A DNA stretch of 9,645 nt. Origin: Candidatus Parabacteroides intestinavium (GTDB lineage Bacteria; Bacteroidota; Bacteroidia; Bacteroidales; Tannerellaceae). Positions 1 to 5,696 of the stretch are shown piece by piece. Below the pieces are notes generated by a model. It was not told where the DNA came from, made no database searches, and saw nothing but the letters and a program-made list of their open reading frames with translations. Within the stretch, counting starts at the first letter, position 1. Every line of letters starts with the position of its first letter. A program made the translations under genes and the position numbers. Location of the stretch: assembly GCA_019118725.1 (NCBI GenBank), contig DWYO01000023.1, positions 1 through 9,645 on the forward strand, in the 5' to 3' direction.

Positions 1-706
1 GTATCGTCGATGCCGCACAGCAGGTTCAGGTCCATCAGGTGCGTGTGATAAGACTGTTGGGACGAAAGGCGTAATTCGTCATTTGCCTCCCGCTCGATGG
101 CAAGCAGGTACAAGTCCGATTGCCGGGCCAATCCGTTCCTTGCAGTTGCCGTACTAGGCTTGTCTGCCTCTTGAGCAAGGCATCGATGGAGTCGGCAAAG
201 GCTATTTGCGTCTGGTCGAGCAGGCAGAGCAGGTACTGTTCCGTCACCGCGCGTTCCAGTTGGTTCTCTTCCAGGCGGATGTGGTTGCGGGCCATATCCA
301 TATTGATGCGGGATTGTTCCTGTGCCACTTTGTAAGACGAATGTCCCAAGAGCGGCTGTGTCCACGTGGCTCCGGCATGCAGGTGCCCGCTACTCTCGCC
401 CAAATCGTAGCCGTAATAATCCGTGGCATCCTGTGCGTTCCATCGGAAAGAGGTTTGTCCCCCGTCTTTGGTCAGGACGGGTACGAACAGGTAATCCCCG
501 TTCAGCTCCAGCCGTGAACGGGTGTACAGCGCCTTCAGCCGCCGGAGTTCCGCCTGCTCGATTTGCAGTTGGTTGCGGTAATCGTGGAGCAAGGGGCTGT
601 ACTGCTTGGCGGCCTCCACATAATCGGACAGCGATTTGCCGGTTCTTTGTCCGTAGGCGTACAGGTAAAGAAAGGATAATAAGAAAGGAAATATGAATCG
701 TGTCAT
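1..706 (-). pseudogene. TolC-family outer-membrane efflux protein, N-terminal part, frameshifted and running off the window
   Basis: Outer-membrane channel of a tripartite efflux system, by family resemblance. The start at 706 gives a hydrophobic signal peptide ending near residue 19 (...YAYGQ). It is followed by an amphipathic helical region (about residues 25-65), a strand-forming segment (about 66-120) and a second long helical region rich in E, Q, R and L (about 120-190), which is the usual TolC layout. Around 130-137 the reading frame breaks. The current frame ends at 35 with a low-complexity, unlikely tail. The next frame carries on plausibly with LARQSDLYLL, then a stretch ending LNLLCGIDD at the window edge, typical of this family. 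One missing base after residue ~191 explains this. The cause may be a real mutation or a sequencing error. The gene is divergent from the sigma-factor operon, so a link between efflux and that regulator is possible. The family call is fairly sure; the substrate is unknown. Confidence 0.8.
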
Positions 707-744
707 AGCCTACTTTCGTTTTTTCCGGCAAAAGTAGGCTATGA
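703..744. repeat. Perfect 14-bp inverted repeat across the tolC-like promoter and start codon
   Basis: The arms are 703-716 (TCATAGCCTACTTT) and 731-744 (AAAGTAGGCTATGA), separated by 14 bases. The left arm holds the minus-strand ATG at 704-706 and the right arm overlaps the -7 box. If transcription starts just after the box, only one arm would be in the mRNA, so a DNA operator for a dimeric regulator is more likely than an RNA hairpin. The repeat is seen directly; its function is inferred. Confidence 0.6.
729..736 (-). promoter_or_regulatory. -7 promoter box of the tolC-like gene
   Basis: On the minus strand this reads TACTTTTG, a match to the Bacteroidetes -7 consensus TAnnTTTG. It lies 22 bases upstream of the start codon at 706, which implies a very short 5' leader. 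No good -33 TTTG was found 19-21 bases further upstream. The box lies mostly inside the right arm of the inverted repeat at 703-744. Confidence 0.5.
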
Positions 745-906
745 GTTTGGGGAAAGTTTGAAGAATAGAGTGACAACCAAGTGCATTAACGAATTATCTG
801 GATTTTGGATGTAAGGTATGGATGAATAAATGTTGATAATCAAGAGCCAACATTAAAAAAGGTGTCGACAATTTTACTTTCATTTTTTTATTGGGTCTTT
901 TATATA

Positions 907-918
907 GAACGTCCGTTC
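907..918. promoter_or_regulatory. Small palindrome upstream of the sigma-factor operon
   Basis: GAACG-TC-CGTTC is a 5-bp inverted repeat with a 2-base centre, 57 bases upstream of the first gene of the operon, in otherwise AT-rich non-coding DNA (745-974). It could be part of an operator or promoter. No clear TAnnTTTG box was found between 745 and 974, which would fit transcription by an alternative sigma factor, but this is weak evidence. Confidence 0.2.
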
Positions 919-974
919 AAACGAGCTCATGAACAGTAACGTAAAACGAGGTATAACATTCATATTTAAAGATT

Positions 975-1334
975 ATGAAACTAATAGGAAAACTGAAAAT
1001 AGCAATAATGGCGATAGTCATTATTCTTTCGTGCGGAACAGTGGATGCACAGCGTTGGCATGGGCATTCTCGTCCTTACAGGGTAGTTACAGTTGTTGCC
1101 AGACCGGATGTAACTGTCCTTGTCAGCAACCGTTTCACCCAAAAGGAGCGTTTCAGAATGGCTATGGCTTATCTGAAGAATCACAGATACCTGACCGTGA
1201 AGAGATATGCGAAAATAACCGGACTGTCGAAAGCGGCGGCCGAAGCGGAACTTGACGCATTTGTAGCCGATAAAGACAACCCCATGGCGGTTATAATAAG
1301 AGGAAAAAAGAAAGTGTATATAGTAAGGAAGTAG
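975..1334 (+). CDS. Small exported protein with helix-turn-helix-like C-terminal part, unknown function
   Basis: 119 residues. The N-terminus looks like a signal peptide: basic residues (MKLIGKLK), a hydrophobic core (about 9-19) and a cleavage-like VDA-Q near residue 25. After a short His/Arg-containing stretch (RWHGHSRPYR), residues 37-52 are valine rich. Residues 58-119 are basic and resemble a small winged helix: helix, LTVKRYAKITGLS turn, second helix (KAAAEAELDAF), then two short strands (MAVIIRG, KKVYIVRK). A DNA-binding-like fold after a signal peptide is odd; it may be a protein-protein interaction module in the periplasm. It is the first gene of the sigma-factor operon, 19 bases before the next gene. 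The start at 975 gives the signal peptide directly. The overlapping frame 929-1255 was rejected because it lacks such features. I do not recognise a named family. Confidence 0.75.
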   Translation: MKLIGKLKIAIMAIVIILSCGTVDAQRWHGHSRPYRVVTVVARPDVTVLVSNRFTQKERFRMAMAYLKNHRYLTVKRYAKITGLSKAAAEAELDAFVADKDNPMAVIIRGKKKVYIVRK

Positions 1335-1353
1335 AATATCAGAAGTTAGGATT

Positions 1354-1584
1354 ATGAAGGAATATAAGGAATTGAGGGCATTTGCCTTGATGGTCGGAAT
1401 GGCAATGTTGTTTAGTTCATGTGCCGTGCATAGACATCCACGGCCCTATCGCCATCATCCACACCGTCACCGGGTAGTGATTATTGCAGAACAGACTATA
1501 GCTACAGAGCAAAGCAAGGATTGTATCACCTTTGAAAAATGTTTGGCTATGACCGAACCGGATGCTTATGGCAGCACTGAATGA
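1354..1584 (+). CDS. Small His/Arg-rich putative lipoprotein
   Basis: 76 residues. A hydrophobic N-terminal segment (about 9-21) ends in LFSSC, a good lipobox, so the mature protein would start at Cys23 as a lipid-anchored protein. Residues 26-40 are dominated by His, Arg, Pro and Tyr (pattern HRHPRPYRHHPHRHR), a possible metal-binding or polyanion-binding patch. Two further Cys lie near residues 57 and 63. It overlaps the start of the sigma-factor gene by 23 bases, suggesting translational coupling. Its place between another exported protein and the sigma/anti-sigma pair suggests a role in sensing or buffering in the envelope. The function is not known; the metal link is inference from composition only. 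Confidence 0.7.
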   Translation: MKEYKELRAFALMVGMAMLFSSCAVHRHPRPYRHHPHRHRVVIIAEQTIATEQSKDCITFEKCLAMTEPDAYGSTE

Positions 1585-2110
1585 CTTGGACATAGTTTCA
1601 GCTCTGAAAGAAAATGCTGAAAAGGGGTTTCGGTTGCTGATGGCGAAATACAAAGAGGCTATCTATTGGCATATCCGCCGACTGGTCGTTTCGCACGATG
1701 ATGCACAGGATGCCGCCCAAGAAACCTTTGTACGGGTATTCCGTTCTTTCCGGCAATTTAAAGGTGAATGTTCATTCAGCGCATGGGTTTATCGGATTGC
1801 CACCAACGAGGCTTTGCGTATGTTGGAACGCAGACGGGGCGAGCGGTTTTCTTTGGATGACCCGGAAACCGGAGTATGTAACCTGATGGCTGACGAATAT
1901 GTGGATTATAGCGATTTGGAAGCGGTGAAGCTGCAAAAGGCCATCCTGTCATTGCCTACCAAGCAGCAACTGGCATTCAACTTGCGTTACTACGATGAAT
2001 TGGAATATGGTGAGATTGCCACCATTACCGGCTCCACAGCGGCTAATGTGAAAGCCAATTATCATTTGGCGAAAGAAAAGATAATAAAGTATATGAACTC
2101 TTCAGATTAA
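1562..2110 (+). CDS. ECF-type RNA polymerase sigma factor (sigma-70 family)
   Basis: 182 residues, normal for ECF sigma factors. Region 2 spans about residues 22-90, with the DDAQDAAQETFVRVF core-binding motif and FSAWVYRIATNEALRMLERRR for -10 recognition. Region 4 spans about 123-178, with LPTKQQLAFNLRYYDELEYGEIA and a helix-turn-helix ending in NVKANYHLAKEKI. There is no region 3, as expected. The start at 1562 lies inside the end of the lipoprotein gene; a second ATG at 1568 is equally possible. The anti-sigma-like gene begins 4 bases after the stop. It probably directs polymerase to envelope-stress or efflux promoters, perhaps including its own operon. Which signal it answers is not visible. 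Confidence 0.95.
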   Translation: MLMAALNDLDIVSALKENAEKGFRLLMAKYKEAIYWHIRRLVVSHDDAQDAAQETFVRVFRSFRQFKGECSFSAWVYRIATNEALRMLERRRGERFSLDDPETGVCNLMADEYVDYSDLEAVKLQKAILSLPTKQQLAFNLRYYDELEYGEIATITGSTAANVKANYHLAKEKIIKYMNSSD

Positions 2111-2114
2111 AGAT

Positions 2115-2447
2115 ATGGAAAAAGATTTTGATTTCAACCGGATTGGGAAGCGCATGCCTTATAGGATACCGGAAGGCTCTCTTGACGAAATGGAGGCGAA
2201 TATATGGAATGAAGTGCAAGACGGACTTCCCCAAATACACAAGCGCAAAAGATACCGCTTGCGTATTTTCGCCACATCGTTGGCTGTTGCTGCAAGCGTA
2301 GCTTTGCTGTTTGTGTTCAGTCCTGTTTTCCACAAAGAGCAAACCGATAGTTTCTTAAAAGTAGAGCAGGCGTTTGCCAACCTGAGCCAAGAAGATCAAG
2401 CGTATATGCTTGCCGTTTATCAAGAAGACCTGTTTATGAACGAATAA
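2115..2447 (+). CDS. Putative anti-sigma factor with one membrane segment
   Basis: 110 residues. The N-terminal ~48 residues are cytoplasmic and charged, with a pattern (FNRIGKRMPYRIPEG, then DEMEANIWNEV) often seen in small proteins downstream of Bacteroidetes ECF sigma genes. One hydrophobic segment (about 50-70) is preceded by a strongly basic stretch (HKRKRYRLR), so the N-terminus should be inside. The remaining 40 residues would be periplasmic and contain an LSQEDQAYMLAVYQED helix. There is no zinc-binding HxxxCxxC motif, so this is not a ZAS-type anti-sigma factor. The gene lies 4 bases after the sigma gene and 2 bases before the Spy-like gene, which argues for one functional unit. The anti-sigma role is inferred from position and topology. 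Confidence 0.8.
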   Translation: MEKDFDFNRIGKRMPYRIPEGSLDEMEANIWNEVQDGLPQIHKRKRYRLRIFATSLAVAASVALLFVFSPVFHKEQTDSFLKVEQAFANLSQEDQAYMLAVYQEDLFMNE

Positions 2448-2449
2448 AA

Positions 2450-2893
2450 ATGAAGAAGATGAAGAATATAATCAGATTATTGCTGCTGGCCGTCGCATTG
2501 ACAGCCTTCAGCGGCGCAGTTTCAGCGCAGAGCAGTAAACAACGCCTTTCCCGTGAACAACTGGCAGAGGTACAGGCCAAACATATTGCCAAGGAGATGG
2601 CCATGGACGAGGCGACAAGCCAGTGTTTTATCGAAACATTTTGCCAGTTTCAACGGGACATTTGGGCACTCGGCCCCCGTCCGAAAAAAACGCACAGTCA
2701 AATGACTGATGAAGAGACTGGACAGATGTTGAAAGCACGTTTTGCCCACAGCCGGAAGATACTGGACTTACGACAGAAGTATTATGGCATTTACAGCGAG
2801 TTCCTGACACAGAAACAAATCCAACGTGTCTATGAACTGGAACGGCAGATGATGGGACGCCTTTCCAAACGAAGTAAAAGGACAAATCGATAA
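2450..2893 (+). CDS. Spy/CpxP-like periplasmic protein, probable sensor or chaperone of the sigma operon
   Basis: 147 residues. It has a clear signal peptide (basic MKKMKN, hydrophobic core 8-20, cleavage VSA-Q near 26). The mature part is almost all charged helix, with LSREQLAEVQAKHIAKEM, a middle helix carrying DEETGQMLKARF, and LTQKQIQRVYELERQM near the C-terminus, reminiscent of the LTxxQ repeats of the Spy/CpxP fold. The C-terminus is very basic (KRSKRTNR). Two Cys (59, 65) may form a disulfide or bind a ligand. In Cnr-type systems a Spy-fold protein (CnrX) is the periplasmic metal sensor acting on a membrane anti-sigma factor; the gene order here fits a similar arrangement. The fold assignment is moderate and the metal role is inference. 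Confidence 0.8.
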   Translation: MKKMKNIIRLLLLAVALTAFSGAVSAQSSKQRLSREQLAEVQAKHIAKEMAMDEATSQCFIETFCQFQRDIWALGPRPKKTHSQMTDEETGQMLKARFAHSRKILDLRQKYYGIYSEFLTQKQIQRVYELERQMMGRLSKRSKRTNR

Positions 2894-3191
2894 AAAAGAT
2901 ATTAGTATCTGAGAAAGACTTCAAATATATTTTTTTATCTTTGTACTTGGGTTGGGTAAAACGCTCATCCACTATATCTAAAAACAAGATGAAAGAAGCG
3001 TTATGTTTCCTTGTAAAGATGGAGTCTGAGGCTTTCGGACTTGATACTTCATGGCAATATAATGTTTGTTTTTGTCATATTTGTATCTAAGTTTCCTCGG
3101 GTATTCGTTTTGCATAGTGGCATTACAGTTCCACGCTTCCTATAAAAACAATTTAAACGCTTTGGGGAACGGAAAAGCATTAAAGAAAACT
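2894..3191. other. Intergenic leader between the sigma operon and the lipoprotein gene
   Basis: 298 bases without a convincing gene. It holds the candidate -7 box at 2936-2943, a weak hairpin (arms AGATA and TATCT around 2898-2911) just after the sigma operon, and an interrupted inverted repeat (AACGCTCATC at 2960-2969 against GATG at 2988-2991 and AGCGTT at 2997-3002). A 33-codon frame (2989-3090), rich in Cys near its end, has no recognisable features. The stretch could be a structured mRNA leader, but the evidence is thin. Confidence 0.3.
2936..2943 (+). promoter_or_regulatory. Possible -7 promoter box upstream of the lipoprotein at 3192
   Basis: TATCTTTG matches TAnnTTTG exactly. It lies about 250 bases before the lipoprotein start, so the transcript would have a long leader. 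No TTTG was found at the expected -33 position, so this is only a candidate. Confidence 0.35.
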
Positions 3192-3542
3192 ATGGCAACA
3201 AAGGCTATAATCAAAAGCGTATGCGGTCTTGCTACTGCAACAATGCTAACGGCTTGCGGTGGAAATAGCATTGAAGGAAAGTGGGTAGAACCTATTCCGG
3301 GTATGGAAAGTCAAGTACAGGGTATCAATTTGGAGGAAGGAGGCAAGGCTTCATCCATCAATATGGCAACCTTGCAGTACGAAAATTGGAGTAAAAGTGA
3401 CGATATGCTAATTCTTTCTGGTAAAAGTATTGGAAACCATGAGACAATTTCTTTTTCAGATACACTCATTATTGAAAAGTTGACAAAAGACGAACTAACA
3501 TTGAAAAAAGGTAGTCTGACTATCCATTATAAAAAGCAATAA
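3192..3542 (+). CDS. Small putative lipoprotein, possibly lipocalin-like
   Basis: 116 residues from the ATG at 3192. This start gives a proper lipoprotein signal (MATKAIIKSVCGLATATML then LTACGG), so the mature protein would begin at Cys21. The longer open frame back to 3066 has no signal features and was not used. After the lipobox comes a short linker and EGKWVEPIPGM, followed by alternating strand-like segments (MLILSGKSIG, TISFSDTLIIEKLTKDELTLKKG, LTIHYKK). Such short all-beta lipoproteins with a G-K-W motif near the start are common in Bacteroidales and often fall in lipocalin-like domain families; that assignment is tentative. It stands alone with its own leader and is convergent with the acetyltransferase remnant. 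Function unknown. Confidence 0.8.
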   Translation: MATKAIIKSVCGLATATMLTACGGNSIEGKWVEPIPGMESQVQGINLEEGGKASSINMATLQYENWSKSDDMLILSGKSIGNHETISFSDTLIIEKLTKDELTLKKGSLTIHYKKQ

Positions 3543-3551
3543 AGCCCAGAT

Positions 3552-3599
3552 GCTGTTTTGAATTTCTTTGGAAAGAATCTGGTATAAATTCAAAACAGC
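3552..3599 (+). terminator. Perfect 14-bp hairpin after the lipoprotein gene, probable terminator
   Basis: GCTGTTTTGAATTT (3552-3565) pairs exactly with AAATTCAAAACAGC (3586-3599) across a 20-base loop. It starts 9 bases after the lipoprotein stop and lies between convergent genes, so a transcription end or mRNA-stabilising hairpin is likely. There is no T-run directly after it, so a classical intrinsic terminator is not certain. Confidence 0.45.
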
Positions 3600-3621
3600 C
3601 TCTGAGAGCGTGTTGTAACAC

Positions 3622-3660
3622 ATGGGGCTGTGTCAAAATGAATGTTTTGATGCACCCCAT
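3622..3660. repeat. Long imperfect hairpin, ATGGGG ... CCCCAT
   Basis: ATGGGG, a bulged C, TGTG and TCAAAA (3622-3638) pair with TTTTGA, TGCA and CCCCAT (3645-3660) around the 6-base loop TGAATG. Two of the 16 pairs are G-U type. It follows a small near-palindrome GTGTTGTAACAC (3610-3621). The string TGTGTCAAAAT in this hairpin occurs again at 3666-3676, the left end of the neighbouring MITE-like element, so the two are probably related mobile-type sequences. Confidence 0.5.
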
Positions 3661-3664
3661 TAAA

Positions 3665-3781
3665 GTGTGTCAAAATTAGCAAAATGCAAGGCATTGAGGA
3701 TGAGGGCGACAGGAGTTTACTGGAGTAAGTGACTTAGCCCGAATTCCGAAAATAACGCAGCAGTTTGCAATTATGACACAC
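3665..3781. mobile_element. 117-bp MITE-like element with imperfect terminal inverted repeats
   Basis: The left end (3665-3687, starting GTGTGTCAAAATTAGCAAA) and the reverse complement of the right end (3760-3781, starting GTGTGTCATAATTGCAAA) match over about 21 positions with two substitutions and one extra base. The interior also contains a short palindrome, TTACT-GG-AGTAA. There is no room for a transposase, so it would be non-autonomous. No target duplication was seen at the flanks. The right end is read in frame by the acetyltransferase remnant and gives its last 15 codons and stop. Confidence 0.55.
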
Positions 3782-4174
3782 CGTCTTTTCGTTCTTTAAT
3801 AACCCGTCAATATTTCCATTTGTAAGATAAGGCAGACTTTGCTGTATCTTTTCAGCAGGCCAGTCCCACCATTTCAACATTTCGAGTTTCTGTATCACAT
3901 TTTCATCGAAACGCTTTCTTATCGGTCGGGCTGGAACACCGCCAACTATCGTATAAGGCGGTACATCTTTCGTAACAACGGCACGGGCGGCTATGATCGC
4001 CCCGTTTCTGATGTGAACGCCTGCCATTATCACCGCTTCATAGCCTATCCATACATCGTTTCCTATCACGATGTCGCCTTTGTTGTCCCAAGCTGTTGCC
4101 ACGTCTGATTTTTCCAAGTCCCAATCCTCATAAAAGAATGGAAAGGTATAGGTAGATAAGGATTTAATAGTGTT
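3734..4174 (-). pseudogene. CatB/Vat-type (xenobiotic) O-acetyltransferase, both ends altered
   Basis: The open frame encodes a left-handed beta-helix acetyltransferase of the CatB/Vat (streptogramin and chloramphenicol) group. It reads STYTFPFF, then hexapeptide-repeat sequence GDIVIGNDVWIGYEAVIMAGV, GAIIAARAVVTKDVPPYTIVGG, PARPIRKRF and the family C-terminal helix with KWWDWPAEKI. Full-length members have about 210 residues; here roughly the first 75-80 are missing, and no ATG opens the remaining frame (a TTG at 4117 is the best candidate). The sequence begins just where the catalytic His of the NHxxD-like motif should be (NTIKSLSTY, no His), so activity is unlikely. The 5' end overlaps the last codons of the MATE gene. 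The last 15 residues come from the MITE-like element. A decayed gene is the best reading. Confidence 0.8.
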
Positions 4175-5453
4175 TATATTTCAGATAAATGACAGAAAGC
4201 AAGCCGAGTAATATCACATACAGATATTCTGCTGTCCAATAAACGGACAATGACGTGCTGAAACTGCTTATGCTCCACAAATAAATTTGATAAGCCACGA
4301 TAGTTATCAGTTGGAAGATAAACGTCATGCGTGTCGCCCCCGTACCTGTTACGCTGTTCATATAGACATAGCCGGGCAAGGCAAAGATGTAGTTCAGCAA
4401 CATGACTACAAACGGCAAATGGGCAATCTGCATCAGAGCTGTGCTTTCCGTATAAATACCGATAATCGGACGATAGAAAATCACGGCAAGGATGACCAGC
4501 GGAAAGCCGATGGCATATCCCAAACGGACAACCCGGTTACATAGCGGGATGACCTGTCTCTTTTGTCCGGCTCCCAACAAATTGCTTACCAGCGAACCGG
4601 TAGTAGCCGCCAGCGAATTGACGATGACAAAGAACACCGTCGAGACACTGCGTATGACATTGGTAGCTGCCAGTTCCATTTCTCCCAAATGCTCGACAGC
4701 TACGAAGAAAGCAAGCCACGAGGCCACTCCGATAAACGAATGGAACATGCTCCATACGGACACACGACAAACATGATGTAACAAACCTTTATCAAAGTTC
4801 CAATACAAACCATAAAGCCGTCTGTCCATTTTCCGTAAGACATGAATTGTCAGCACAGCCAATGAACACGCTTCGGCAAAAGACGATGCGACGGCTGCAC
4901 CCGCTATCCCCATGTCCCAATGGAATATGAGCAGCCAGTTGCCCGGAATGTTCACCAATACGGCTGTCAGGGCCGCCACGTTCAAGGCTTTTGTACGGGT
5001 AATGCCGACCAGAAACGAGCGTAAGGCAAGGAACGGAAAGGAGAACAGCAGTCCCCATATTCGTCCGTCCAAATAATTAATCACGGCATGATAGACTTCC
5101 GCAGAAGTTATCAGCCTACTTAGAATCATCGGGGAAAACAGCTTGGAGAACAAACACAAAAGGACAGCAAGTCCCGACAGGAAAAACAATCCTTGAAAGA
5201 ACGTCTTCCCTGTTTCGGAATAGTGTTGTTCGCCGTTGCGCCGTGCGATAACGACCTGCAAGCCCAGACTGAAACCGAAGCCGAGCATATAGACAGCCAG
5301 ATACCAGATCCCGGCAAGGGCGGATGCGCCCAATTCTATTTCTCCCACATGCCCCAGGAAAATGGCATCGGTGATATTGATAAGTTGTTCGATAAGGATG
5401 CTCATCATTACAGGAAAGTTGATGAGCCAAATATGCTTATATGTATAGTTCAT
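4164..5453 (-). CDS. MATE family multidrug/Na+ or H+ antiporter
   Basis: 429 residues, with about 12 hydrophobic segments along the whole length, the standard MATE topology (two six-helix halves). Family-typical features include the N-terminal FPVMMSILIEQLINITDAIFLGHVG, an early GFGFSLGLQVVIARRNGE loop and, at the start of the second half, AATNVIRSVSTVFFVIVNSLAATTGSLVSNLLGAG. It should sit in the inner membrane and expel cationic drugs or other toxic compounds in exchange for ions; the substrate cannot be read from sequence. The start at 5453 is the natural one. The last codons (KYKHY) overlap the acetyltransferase remnant, so the stop may come from the joined DNA, although the length is close to normal. 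It has its own promoter region at 5454-5696 and is not tightly linked to the genes upstream. Confidence 0.93.
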   Translation of the reverse strand: MNYTYKHIWLINFPVMMSILIEQLINITDAIFLGHVGEIELGASALAGIWYLAVYMLGFGFSLGLQVVIARRNGEQHYSETGKTFFQGLFFLSGLAVLLCLFSKLFSPMILSRLITSAEVYHAVINYLDGRIWGLLFSFPFLALRSFLVGITRTKALNVAALTAVLVNIPGNWLLIFHWDMGIAGAAVASSFAEACSLAVLTIHVLRKMDRRLYGLYWNFDKGLLHHVCRVSVWSMFHSFIGVASWLAFFVAVEHLGEMELAATNVIRSVSTVFFVIVNSLAATTGSLVSNLLGAGQKRQVIPLCNRVVRLGYAIGFPLVILAVIFYRPIIGIYTESTALMQIAHLPFVVMLLNYIFALPGYVYMNSVTGTGATRMTFIFQLITIVAYQIYLWSISSFSTSLSVYWTAEYLYVILLGLLSVIYLKYKHY

Positions 5454-5696
5454 TGTTCAACTTGATAAGATGCGACAAGTCCTGCTGCATAAGGCGGCGT
5501 GACGCATCGCATAATTGTAAATTGGAAATAATGGAAAACAAGAAAGGACAAACCTGTTATAAGCCTGTCCGTTGCTGAATAGCTATGACAAAATGCTATC
5601 CGTTAAGCGCAGCTATATGCACACTTGCCATTTCATAATGGGTTGAACAATTCTATTTTTTTCTGTTACCTTTGCAAAGATAGCATTTGTTCTTGA
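5454..5696. other. Leader and promoter region of the MATE gene
   Basis: Non-coding. With the candidate -7 box at 5675-5682, the minus-strand transcript would have a leader of about 215 bases. The leader holds an 11-codon frame (5631 down to 5596, MASVHIAALNG) and a short inverted repeat GGACA/TGTCC (5546-5550 and 5566-5570). Leader-based regulation of the pump is possible, but nothing here proves it. Confidence 0.3.
5667..5682. promoter_or_regulatory. Back-to-back -7 boxes forming a palindrome; minus-strand one likely serves the MATE gene
   Basis: TACCTTTG on the plus strand (5667-5674) directly abuts TATCTTTG on the minus strand (5675-5682); both match TAnnTTTG and together form a near-perfect palindrome. 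The minus box points to the MATE gene. The plus box has TTG at 5643-5645, 21 bases upstream, an acceptable -33, yet no plus-strand gene lies downstream. Confidence 0.45.

Noticed and set aside
929..1255. 108-codon open frame on the plus strand overlapping the first gene of the sigma operon
   Set aside because: It has no signal peptide or domain features and reads as a shifted copy of the gene at 975-1334, which has a proper signal peptide and natural composition.
2960..3002. Interrupted inverted repeat AACGCTCATC / GATG-N5-AGCGTT as a riboswitch or operator
   Set aside because: The stem is broken by a five-base bulge and is short; no known riboswitch core was recognised.
2989..3090. 33-codon frame before the lipoprotein gene
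   Set aside because: No recognisable motif and no nearby start signal; the Cys-rich end is probably chance in T-rich DNA.
3657..3788. Target-site duplication around the MITE-like element
   Set aside because: The bases just outside the two terminal repeats do not match, so insertion by a standard transposition event is not proven.
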